A DNA stretch of 64,000 nt from Sclerurus mexicanus (taxonomy: Eukaryota > Chordata > Aves > Passeriformes > Furnariidae), in assembly GCA_013396755.1 (NCBI GenBank), contig VWZF01006901.1, forward strand, positions 776,419 to 840,418, read 5' to 3'. Under the pieces are notes generated by a model. It searched no databases and was not told the DNA's origin. It was given only the letters and a program-made list of their open reading frames with translations. Below, piece after piece: positions 35,101-44,227 of this stretch. Position 1 is the stretch's first letter, and each line of letters begins with the position of its first letter. Made by a program: the position numbers and the translations under genes.

Positions 35101-38100
35101 CGCAATGTTTTAGATATGTTGTATTTAGCAGATGAAAGATAAAAAGGAATTGTGGCCATATTTTGAAGCGCCTGTGGGTCTGACATTCTCTTGCCTACGG
35201 TGCTCAGGGTTTGGTCAGTAAAGTAATGGTCTTTTTCCTTTAGTCCAGAAAAACCAAAATTCATGAAGGACTGTGAGAGTTCATACTCCAGCTGGAAGTT
35301 TTCTGGAGGCTTTCGAACTTGGGTCAAGATGTCCTTGGTCAAAACAAAAGAAGAAGATGGTAGTGAGACTGTTGAATTCAAACAAGAGGTAAAAAAAATA
35401 AAAATAAAACCATGGCAGTAATTATTTTTTTTTATCTTGGAGCAAGTAGCAATATGAGTTGGAAGAAAGGTGGGTGTGTTGGTTGGTTAAGTGAAACATC
35501 AGGAGCTCGGTTTTTGTTTCATTGCATCCACTATGCCACTTGCTACTGTGCAGTTTTGGCTGTACAGTTATTCATGTTCTTTCTTAGCACGGAGCAGTTC
35601 TGTATAAGTGTAAATGTCTCGATGTGCTCAGCTGTTGGTATTGGCCTAGTGACACATCTCAGGCAAACATCTCCTAATAGGGAGGCCAGAAATCCAGGCC
35701 TCAAATGTGTAACATGTGACACCTGTAGTGTGAGGTCAGGGTCCAGAGAGACTGACAGAAATGTTAACATAGCTACCTTTAGTTCAAGGTGGAGAGCAAT
35801 TGCCAAGGGAATTGTCTAAATAATAGCTAGTATTGGAAAGAGGTATTGTTTAAGTTACCACAGGGGCTGATGTGAGGATGAAGAGGTAAATGTAAGCCTT
35901 GTATCCTTTGTAGCAGTCTCATGTCTGCTTTTTGTTTGGGTTTGGAATTTTTAGCTGTTGAGTGTCCTTAGAAACACGGAGTGACTTAACTTCTTGCATC
36001 ATTTAAGACTAGAAAAGATGCATGTGGAAGATGCAAACTTTAATGTAGAGAGGAAATGAGTCTGACTTTCATTCTGGCTCTGTTAACACTAATGGACAGG
36101 CAAATAATTGTGTTTTGAGTTTGTTTAGCTCCAAGTGTTTGTTGGAAAGGAAGTGTCTCATCAGTGCTGAGAAATGAGAATTTTAAGAGCAGTCCTTCCC
36201 AGACGGTGTCTCTTCCAGAGATTACACTTTCTCTTAGTCCGTGGTATGTTGTAAAGAGCATTTTGTGGAGAGCAAGATGAAGCAGAATCTTCAGTTCTCC
36301 TGTCTTTAGTTCTCAGAGTTATGTGGCAGAGCCTTAAGGGAAGAGCAGAGCTGTGACTGTGAGGTGGGTACTCTCCTGCTCCAGGAGAGGAGGACTGGAG
36401 GCAGATCCCAGTCATGTGAGTCCCAAACTAATGCCTGAGGTCGGAGGAGAGAGAAGAATGCACTGGTCAGCTGCTGACAGCAGTTGTCTGTCTGTCCTTC
36501 ATCACCTGCAGCTCTGTATCACTTGCCATTTGGTGCTTACTAAGTGTAGGATTTTTGAAAGTCCTCCTTTGTGTGCCCAAGTCTGATGTATCTCAAAGTG
36601 AAAACAAAAGGCTGACTCAAACTCAGAAAAAAAAAAAAAAAGAGCTTTTTGTGGCCATAAACATCTACTTGGTTGAACAGTTGTGTACTCTGATCATCAG
36701 GGTAATTGAACGCTGTGTTGGGGTTTTTTTGTTTGTTTTGTGGGTTTGTTTTTAATGAAATGTAGGAACTAGGAATCAGAACCCTATTAATAAAATAGCA
36801 GGAGTTGAAACAGCTCAGGTGTAAATTGCACTTGCTTTGTTTGACAGTACTACATCTGCTCAAATTGCGCACGGCAGTCCATTAGCCTTTCAAATCTAAA
36901 ACTGGGAGCTGGCATACCGGAAAGATGGATACAAATATTAGGTCAAACAGCAGAGTCAGTCACTCTGCTAACTAGCTCAGTAGTCATTCATTTGAATTTT
37001 CTTCCTTTCCCATTGCCTTCATTTCGCTTTGTGTACTGTTTGTTTCCCGGTGCGTGGTTTTCTTGGATGAGTGTAGTTGGGGCACTGGTAGCCTGCAATA
37101 AGGAAATGAGCTGTACAAGTATGGGGTAAGTTGACAGCAAAGGTGTTTGACCAGAAAACAGGAGGTGCTGAAGCTCCCATATGCTCTGAATGGACGCACA
37201 TGGTATTCTAGCTCCTGCTTCTACTTGTTTGCAGCCTAAAATCTGGGCAGGGCAGGGTCTGTGGAGAAGACTAATAGAAACCTTGAGGTATTTGTAAAGA
37301 AACTATGCCATGGTAGATGGGGGGCTTTTGTAGCAGGTCATCCCTCATACAATGGAAAGGCTTGTAAGTATGAAGATAGCAGTCTGTTTAGGGACCTCCA
37401 ACTCAACCTTTCTCTGCCTGGAAAAATGGGCTCAATAAAATATGGGAAAAGCAGCTTCTTCCGTGATCTGCCTCAGCTTCCTATCACAACCATGAAATGA
37501 AGTTACAGCGCTGCTGAATTCATTACTCCCAGTACAGAATTAAACAACTGTGGGATGAGCAGCAGTATTCCCTTGTGCACACACCAAGCTGTAAACATTC
37601 CTTTGAGGGCTGGAGAAGGGAGAAGTCTCTCTCACTGTGCTTTCCTGTGAGGTTATAGTCTGGCTCTTGAGCAGTTTGTATTGTCCCCCAGGACCAGGGG
37701 GTCAGTGCAAACTCTGTTAGTTACTGCCTGTGTACAAACCTTGTGTAGTTCCCCTCTGGGCTGGGGGTGGGTGTTATAATACAAATGTTCTTCTGGGGCC
37801 TGATGTCTTAATACTTTCCTGACTGTGGTTCTTAAGACTATGGTTTCAAGTGGCTGTAACATAGTCTGATATCCTAGTCCAGTTTGCTGCTGGAATTGTG
37901 CTACAGCTCTCTGCTGGTCAGTGTTAAAGGGGTAACCTAGTTAATGGGCAGTAGTGGGAAGTGTGGTTTCAGTTGTTAACATCTGGGCTTCTCTCCTTCC
38001 ATTTTCATTCTGCACTTGCTGGAATCCTACAGTTTATTCTACAGTTGATTTTTCAAAAAGGAGTCTTCCTGCCATCACTGTGTGGTTCTCTGGTAAATAA

Positions 38101-40151
38101 AACTAATTTAGCATTCTTTCATAAGAACTTTCCAGGTAGAAAGTTCCAGGTAGAGAAAGGCTGAATTGGAAGTCCCTAAATCGTCTGCTATTTTCACCTT
38201 GTTTCAGGCCCTTTCTGTTGCACAAAAGCCTCATTGTATCACCAAAGAAAGTAACCTGCACGTTTTTTCCCTCTCCCCAGACCAGCGTGGTTAACTATAT
38301 TGACCAGAGAACTAAACCAAGGAGTGACCAGCTGTTCTTTGTGGTATTTGAGTGGAAAGATCCTTTCATACAGACTGTTCAGGACGTGAGTAACGCGCTA
38401 GTCCCTTTGTGAATTGCTGTCTCATGGTTTGTGTGTGCATGCACTTGTCTGTTACCTCACTCCAAGCAGAAATGTAGAGGAAGAGTGGGGTTACTTCCAA
38501 AATTTCGGGCTGGGCTCTTTCGTATATCCAGTAATGTATAGTCTGTGGAGGTCAGGACCATCCAATGCCTTTTCTTAGATTGGTGACACTCAAGTGTTCT
38601 GCTTGCAGCTAGAGGTACGTGTAGCTAAGAAAAGCATATGAACCCTGTATTCCAGCAAAGTGTAGTTTCAGGTCAAGTCTGAACTTTTTGCTTAAATAAG
38701 TGTGCTTGGATAAACTGATTTAATGGCTCTTTTTTATTACACAAACAAGAAACCTAGAGTAATTAGAGTAATAATATCCTAGTGTATTTTTTTATCCATT
38801 GTTAGAATAAAATTTGGTACTGTAATTTAAAAAGTTCTTTAAAATTTAGCTCAATATGCTGCAGCCAGAATGTGCCAGACAGGCCCACAATCACTCAAAG
38901 GTGAGCACTACAGGTACATGGGCTGTAAGACGTGATCTAGAGCTTGTTTTCCCAGTGTTCTAGGGGAGGTGGTCAGATACATTTGCCCTCCCCACAAAAA
39001 CACAGAGTGGCAAAGTGTGCAGAGAATCTGGTTTACATTTTGCATTTAAAATTGCCCTACCTGATGTCCAAGGTCTAGCAGCAAAGTCCACAGAGTTCTT
39101 ATTTTCTTGCCCAAAACCAGTGTGAATGCAGACTGTGGGACAGGAGTTGGGAGCCTGGTCCTTTGCATTCCTGCTGTCCTGGACCTGGGCACCTTCTTGG
39201 CCTTGAGAGCCCAGATTCCCACACCTGTCACTCCTCTCTGCCACCTTTCAGCTGAAAGTGCTGGTTTCTTGGTGCTGAGAAGGCCATAGTTTACAAGCAC
39301 TGGCAGCCTTCAGGAAGATTAACAAATATGGAAAGCCTCTGTAAGACCACCTGGCTCAGGGGGATGACCTACTGACACTGTGCTGGCCAGCCCCAAAGTG
39401 TGTCCTGCCTGTTCACTGCTGCCTAAGCCTGGCTTTGCCTGCTTCACCAGAGATCCTAGAAGTCATCCTTGTGTCTAGAGGTGCAAGGAGAATTCCAAAC
39501 TATAAAGAAACTTAACTATTCTTGAACTGAACATAGTGAAAAATACAAGATACTTGCTGTAGTTCAGCAGAAGCAGTTGGTCAAAAGCTGGTTTAGCACT
39601 ATATTGCTGTCTTGGTAAAGTTTTCCAGTAGTTGCTTTTCCTGGCTTTGTCTTCTGGAGTATCTTCTTCCATGTAACTGCTTCTTTTTGTAAATACTTAA
39701 ATAATACAGTAAGCTTAATCTATAATTTTAAAATTAGCAATTTAACTGTAAAGTTTTAAAAGAATTCAGTATCCTGAAATAGTCTAAAAGGAATTCAGTA
39801 GCTAGTACATGTGTTTTCTTTCTCCTGGAAGGAATCAGAAAACCATGACGTGGAGAGAAGGCGCTACAGGCAACCTTTGCAGCATAAAGGAATATGCTGC
39901 AAAACACTTCAGTGGGATTGTTTGTAGTTTAATAGGTATAAGACATGGTGAATTGGATGTGGGGACTTAAGATTTTTCATCTCTTTCAGATTATCACAGC
40001 AAATCCTTGGAACATGATTGCTCTTCTTTGTGGTATCTTTTTGGCTCTGTTTAAGGCAGCAGACTTTGCTAAGTTAAGTGTTAAGTGGATGATCAAAATC
40101 CGAAAGAGACATTTGAAGAGGAGCCATCAAGTCATGAACCATATAAGCTGA
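20139..40151 (+). CDS. PACC1: PACC1 (TMEM206), proton-activated chloride channel, eight coding exons
   Basis: PACC1 is a trimeric chloride channel that opens at acidic extracellular or endosomal pH (PAC/ASOR current). It acts in acid-induced cell swelling, endosomal chloride balance and macropinosome shrinkage. Eight plus-strand exons (20139-20174, 23887-23983, 25552-25761, 27819-27973, 29266-29408, 35244-35388, 38281-38385, 39990-40151) join in frame to 1053 bases, or 350 residues, the same length as the human protein. Topology: cytosolic N terminus with the YQEL sorting motif (residues 10-13); TM1 at about 64-86 (NVFSVILLFMYLLLMAVAVF); a large extracellular domain (about 90-297) with NYT156, NQT163 and NET191 glycosylation sequons; TM2 at about 300-320 (MIALLCGIFLALF) followed by Lys319, the anion-selectivity lysine; and a short basic C tail ending HIS. 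His98, implicated in pH sensing, is kept. All introns are GT-AG. The gene converges with PPP2R5A and is head-to-head with NENF, as in human. Confidence 0.98.
20175..23886 (+). other. PACC1: PACC1 intron 1
   Basis: A 3.7-kb intron. Its first 250 bases are still CpG island. A TA dinucleotide run lies at 23066-23082. A stretch near 22018-22045 (gtttggaaaagacctctaag) resembles the reverse complement of a CR1 tail, but it is short and unproven. No other feature recognised. Confidence 0.85.
23887..23983 (+). CDS. PACC1: PACC1 coding exon 2
   Basis: This 97-base exon (CACAG acceptor, GTGAGA donor) encodes LSEDVERVSENPADEREGEM and on to VILP, then one base of Asp45. It is acidic, cytosolic and poorly conserved against human apart from the opening LSE, which completes the YQEL motif begun in exon 1. 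Confidence 0.9.
23984..25551 (+). other. PACC1: PACC1 intron 2
   Basis: A 1.6-kb intron with GTGAGA donor and TTCCAG acceptor. No repeat or other element recognised. Confidence 0.85.
25552..25761 (+). CDS. PACC1: PACC1 coding exon 3 (TM1)
   Basis: This 210-base exon encodes residues 45-114. RFSKTCLKNV leads into TM1 (FSVILLFMYLLLMAVAVFLV), then YQTISDFREKLKHPVMSVTY, which carries His98. It is nearly identical to human through Val108. Residue 109 is Ser where I recall Asp in human. Donor GTAAGA. Confidence 0.98.
25762..27818 (+). other. PACC1: PACC1 intron 3
   Basis: A 2.1-kb intron. A short stretch near 27029-27060 (gttggactaggttatcatcc) faintly resembles a CR1 tail but is not convincing. 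Nothing else recognised. Confidence 0.85.
27819..27973 (+). CDS. PACC1: PACC1 coding exon 4 (extracellular domain)
   Basis: This 155-base exon encodes IAFYPGKARLLSCKHHYYDH through NYTDPFTNQTM (residues 116-166). It has cysteines in SCKHH and ECTT and two N-glycosylation sequons, NYT156 and NQT163. One residue is inserted relative to human between KHHY and PGQPGD. The donor is ATG followed by GTAATA. Confidence 0.97.
27974..29265 (+). other. PACC1: PACC1 intron 4
   Basis: A 1.3-kb AT-rich intron with a weak-looking donor, GTAATAATAATAATA, inside a small (TAA)n run. No other feature recognised. Confidence 0.85.
29266..29408 (+). CDS. PACC1: PACC1 coding exon 5 (extracellular domain)
   Basis: This 143-base exon encodes KYALVVQGPRDVKKKELVFL through FSAIDYLLFSSFQEFIN (residues 167-213), plus two bases of Ser214. 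It contains the NET191 sequon, equivalent to human NKS190. Acceptor TTACAG, donor GTATGT. Confidence 0.97.
29409..35243 (+). other. PACC1: PACC1 intron 5
   Basis: The largest PACC1 intron (5.8 kb). It holds a 23-bp perfect tandem duplication at about 29576-29621. It also holds a patch of different character at about 32400-32800 with an AATAAA and few AT-rich words, possibly an old unclassified repeat. Open frames of up to 117 codons are scattered and unsupported. Confidence 0.8.
29576..29621 (+). repeat. 23-bp tandem duplication
   Basis: The word atgcattgagaattttttca occurs at 29578 and again at 29601, giving two adjacent near-perfect copies with a period of 23. It lies within PACC1 intron 5, about 170 bases past exon 5. 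Confidence 0.9.
35244..35388 (+). CDS. PACC1: PACC1 coding exon 6 (extracellular domain)
   Basis: This 145-base exon encodes PEKPKFMKDCESSYSSWKFS, GGFRTWVKMSLVKTKEEDGS and ETVEFKQE (residues 215-262). The acidic KEEDG run (Glu250, Glu251, Asp252 here) corresponds to human Glu249-Glu250-Asp251, which have been implicated in proton sensing. Acceptor TTTAG, donor GTAAAA. Confidence 0.97.
35389..38280 (+). other. PACC1: PACC1 intron 6
   Basis: A 2.9-kb intron with an A15 run at about 36627-36641 and a 14-bp direct repeat (ttccaggtaga) near 38130-38153. No transposon recognised. The acceptor has a strong pyrimidine tract ending CTCTCCCCAG. Confidence 0.85.
38281..38385 (+). CDS. PACC1: PACC1 coding exon 7
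   Basis: This 105-base exon, phase 0 at both ends, encodes TSVVNYIDQRTKPRSDQLFF and VVFEWKDPFIQTVQD (residues 263-297). This is the end of the extracellular domain. One residue is missing relative to human in the variable TKPRSDQ stretch, which cancels the insertion in exon 4. Donor GTGAGT. Confidence 0.97.
38386..39989 (+). other. PACC1: PACC1 intron 7
   Basis: A 1.6-kb intron with GTGAGT donor and CTCTTTCAG acceptor. A repeated aattcagta word occurs near 39760-39800. No other feature recognised. Confidence 0.85.
39990..40151 (+). CDS. PACC1: PACC1 last coding exon (TM2 and C tail)
   Basis: This 162-base exon encodes IITANPWNMIALLCGIFLAL, FKAADFAKLSVKWMIKIRKR and HLKRSHQVMNHIS, then TGA. 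It contains TM2, the pore-entrance Lys319 and the basic cytosolic tail. Confidence 0.98.
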   Translation: MITANPWNMIALLCGIFLALFKAADFAKLSVKWMIKIRKRHLKRSHQVMNHIS

Positions 40152-41980
40152 GACTAAGACTGCTTTTTAATCGTTCATAGCAGGAGGGATAGAAAATAAC
40201 TGGAATAAACTTCAATCAGCAATAAAGCTGCAAACCAGGTATGTTTTCTTCCAGAAAGAAGACAGCTGGAAGAACAGCCTTGTGAACTGGCCTTTGAACT
40301 TCAGAAAGGAGCTAACTCTAGGACAGGTCTAACAAACTCATGCTTTTCTATTCCCAGTTTAACAAGTTTACCTCAGTGTATGGGGGAGCTGAGGGCAAAG
40401 GAGACAACTGACTAATGTTCAGAAATTCAATGCTGTAGTAAATGGTGAAAAAGGGAACAGTGTTTGAGTGCTTCTCAAACAGACCATTTAACTTCTGCAT
40501 GAGCTGCATCTCCTAAAGCAGCACAGTCATTACCTTGACTGTGCTTCGTAGATGGTACTCTAAAAACAGTCTGGCCTCCCTTGTCCAAAGTATGTTTTAA
40601 AACAAAACACACTGGAATTCTATTACATGTCATTTTTGATTTAAAGTATAATGACATTAATATTAAAAAAAATATTTCAAATAAGATATTGTGTACCTTC
40701 TTTGAAAATACCTGCTCTCAGGTTCAGCTGGAGGTTTACAAGAGGCAGTCCAGGGAGGAGTGTTACTGCACAAGGATAAGGTAAAAACTAAAAAGCTATT
40801 CCTAATCAGTCCAACTGAAAGGAAACTCGAGCAACATGATAACCTGGGGGGCTGAGCTGATGGTTGATTCCGAAGTGTGTCTCAGGCTGTTGCTTATCCC
40901 TCTTCCTTTCCAGTCTTTGCTAAGGAAGTGAAAAACAGTCTTTCATCAGCATGGCATTGAAATGTGATTCTCTGTTATAAGGGGAATGCCTGCTAACTAA
41001 CTGTGCTGGGGTGGTGGTGTCTTTTTCTTCCTTATAAGTCTTGTGTTAGTCGAGATGCCTGACTTAGACTTGTGCAGTCTACAGGACGGCAGTGCACCAC
41101 TGTGTGCTTGCTCTGACAGCTTTGTTGCAAGGATGCCAAGTCATATTTTGCTTCTTCCTTCCTCTTCTAACAGTACTAAGAAAGGAATAAGTATACCAAA
41201 AGTAGCCCCTCACTTTTTTTCCTCTTTTTTTTGGCTTCTGAGGAAGCTGATTTCCAGAGCAAGTCAAGGCACTTCATTGACCAAACACAGCCTTAAACAA
41301 GGGAGCAACAAGTCATTGTAACAAGATAAACAAAACAAGCACTGGCTGTTTGAAAAAAAGTCTGTATGTGAGAAAGGTGACATCCAGTCATCGCTTTTTT
41401 CACTGTCTTGCAATGATGGCTCCTGAACATGTCCCGTTCAGGACTTCAGGTGAGACAGGTAGGCACAGGGCATAGCATGGGAATGAATTAAACTGAAAGA
41501 GAGCAGCAAAGGCCAAATACTGCACAGTTCAAGCCAACTGAGCTACTCGGTCCCTGAGGAGTGGTGCAGAATAGGACAGAAACCAGGTGAGGGGTGTGGA
41601 TAAAAAACCCCACATTTAGACCATCCACATCAAGAAAAACCTCATTGATTTTGCTACAGCTTATAGCTCTGTGCTTTCCCAAATACCTGTGGAACAGGCA
41701 CTCAGCACTATAAGAGAGACACAGATGAGCTTTCCTGATTCCGTGCTGTCAGAGAAACACCCAAGTGTACCTTTAACAAATGATTTTACAGCAGCAGTTT
41801 TTTGGATTTCACAAAAACACATTTGGAAACATCAATTAGATCAGGTACCTATGGATCCTGCTCCTCCTGATGGATCCTACTGCATTTTTCTTTCTTTCCC
41901 TGCCAATGAGCTCAGAGAAGGTAAGGTGGAAGACAACTTAGCCACAGCTGTGGAGCGAGTAGGAGGTATCATTAAATAAA
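40152..41980 (+). other. PACC1: PACC1 3' UTR and candidate poly(A) signals
   Basis: AATAAA occurs at 40204-40209 and 40221-40226, less than 80 bases past the stop, and again at 41975-41980. The first pair would give a very short 3' UTR and the last one about 1.8 kb. Both forms may exist. The sequence between shows no coding potential. Confidence 0.55.
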
Positions 41981-43017
41981 GGATACACTCATTTATGCAC
42001 TATGTGCTTTTTTCCCCCCCTCCATAAATTCCCACAGCAGTCCACTTCAGTGACTGCATCTCAGCTGTCAAGATGTTTTGTTTTATAAGGAAATGTTGTT
42101 ACAAGTGCAGGCCCGACAATCCCAGCCAAGAAACTTTTCTTTTACATACCTATTTATAGGACTGATTCCAACTACATGGGTTGCACAATTCAGAAAGGCC
42201 TCTTACAGCTTGCTCTGTTGTTTTTATATTACTTAAGCTTGGTGCCTATACTTGTAACTTTTTGAACAACTTCTAACAATTACAAGCGTCAGTGTTTTGG
42301 GCCTTGTATCCCTGCAAGGTGTTCAGTTCCCCAACATTTGTCTAATTCATTTCCTTTAGGCTGTAGGACAGCTGAAAAATGTTGTGTGTCACAAATTGAG
42401 GGGCTTATTCTTCTAAGAGCAAGAAGGCACTGAAGCACTAAACTGAGTTGAGCTGTGCCTGTGTGACTGCCCTCTCCCTTCAAGAAGAAGCACCATGAGA
42501 GGTGCCAAATTTTGGGCAGCCAGCTACCATGGCGGAGTCTGCCTTGGTCAGCTGATTTTGTAGCCCTTTTATATAAAGCTGACAGAGTAGCAACTAATGG
42601 GTTTTGATCTGCTGGAACTATGAATCCCTTCAGGCAGTGCTAGTCCCTTACCCTCTGTGAAACAACCACTTAGGAAACAAAAATCAAGCAATAGTGAAAG
42701 TGTAATGAAGTCAACTCAAACACGGTAGCAAATACTTCCCCCACCCCAGAAACTCCTTGAATAGTGTCAGTAAACCAGCCACAGAGCAGGTAAGGGAAGC
42801 CCTGGACACCTGTCTCAGCTGTTCTCACCACCACAGAGCAGAGCCAGGCCTTCCACCCTGCTCACCAAAAACAAAACCCCAGCACCCTGTGCCTCCAACA
42901 CTTTCCCCCTCAGTGAAAAGCCACAGGTTAGTAAGAGACTTGTGCATTTAAAAAGGTTGTTCACAACAGCCATTCTAATTCTCCTAGACTTCATAAACAA
43001 AGATGTGAGGTACAGCA
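41981..43017. other. Convergent intergenic region between PACC1 and PPP2R5A
   Basis: About 1 kb lies between the furthest likely PACC1 poly(A) signal and the likely PPP2R5A cleavage site. No gene or repeat recognised. Confidence 0.6.
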
Positions 43018-44100
43018 CTAAATACAAACATAAAGACTTTATTGAATGCTGCTCAATTCCCCAAAGATCTTTCATTACAAAATTTATCCACACAACTGCA
43101 ATTTAAGAGATTGGAATGGTACTCTGATAAAAGATGTGAAAAATACTTGATCAAGTAAACAGACAAGACTTCTATTGTCAGCTTTCCACTTTTAAGAAAC
43201 AGACTGCATTTTCTTTAAAGACAACAAGGAACTATTTCTTGACATTCACTTTCCTCCTTACTATTAAAAAAAAAAAGCCAATTTTGGTCTCTTCTTCAGT
43301 CCATGACATGCTAAAACTAACACAGAAACATCCAGGATATTCTGTGAGAGACCTGCACTACTCTGCAGAGTCCTTGGGCTGATGAGGAGCATCATCGATG
43401 GGCTCTCCAGAGGAAGCTCCATCCTCAGCTGTAGCAGGAGGAAATCCCTAACTAGCCCAGGACCAAGACACAGCAAGAATGGGGTAGAGGCACTGGCCAC
43501 CCCCGCCTTCTGCAGCCGACTGTCTCCCTACCTTGCCGCCTCCTAATGTGAGCATTATATAAATCTAAATCTGAATCCAATCAGGAATTCAAGGACAGCA
43601 CCGTATCCAAGTTCCTTTCAATGCTGTAAGGGGCACATACTGAGTATCTCAAGTTACTGGTAACGTACCTTGGTTTTATTTGAGAAAATACAGCACAACT
43701 AGAAGCCTTTTCTATCACCTTAACCAAAGTATGCAGCAATGTGAAAAGCACATACAAAACAAGGAAAAATGTGTACATAGCAAACTATACCACCTATGTG
43801 CAACACAATCAAAAATTCAAGTCATAATTCTCACCACTCCCGTAATTATTTCACTCATTAAGGATGATAATTCAGTTCTATGAAATGCTGGAAGTGACAG
43901 TCTATCAATAATTAGACAAATTTACAATATGTTGTGGTAATGACATCACTTAAATGCTGTATTTAAATTCAAATCCTTACATTTGCCAGAGAAAAAAATG
44001 GCTGTTTCTATTAAACTGACGAGGTTTCTTTTGCAAATCCTTATATATTTCAAAAGGGTACAAAAAAAGAATGTCTGCCGAGTAGAGGTGGTCATTTCTT
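43018..44100 (-). other. PPP2R5A: PPP2R5A 3' UTR
   Basis: Minus-strand sequence after the PPP2R5A stop codon, ending about 20 bases past an AATAAA at 43042-43037. Another AATAAA at 43680-43675 offers a shorter form. The TAA stop itself is embedded in an AATAAA (minus AAATAAAAG) that is too early to matter. Confidence 0.6.
43037..43042 (-). promoter_or_regulatory. PPP2R5A: PPP2R5A poly(A) signal candidate
   Basis: The plus strand reads tttatt (AATAAA on minus) in the context gcattcAATAAAgtcttt. It lies about 1.06 kb past the stop codon. Confidence 0.5.
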
Positions 44101-44227
44101 TTATTTGGCACTTGTATTATGTGCATTGAGCACATTGTGAGTCTGCTTTTCTGCCATTGCCTTCTTAAGCTTTAACTCCTCTAGCCTTCTCCACAACTCT
44201 TCACGTTCCAATTCCTTCTTTTTCTCC
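44101..44227 (-). CDS. PPP2R5A: PPP2R5A last coding exon
   Basis: This 127-base exon (CTACAG acceptor) encodes EKKKELEREELWRRLEELKL, then KKAMAEKQTHNVLNAHNTSA, K and TAA. The charged helix is conserved across B56 proteins. The last 20 or so residues differ from human alpha and are two residues shorter. Confidence 0.95.

Noticed and set aside
35412..35819. 135-codon open frame just after PACC1 exon 6
   Set aside because: Separated from the exon by a valid donor and stops; it resembles no known protein.
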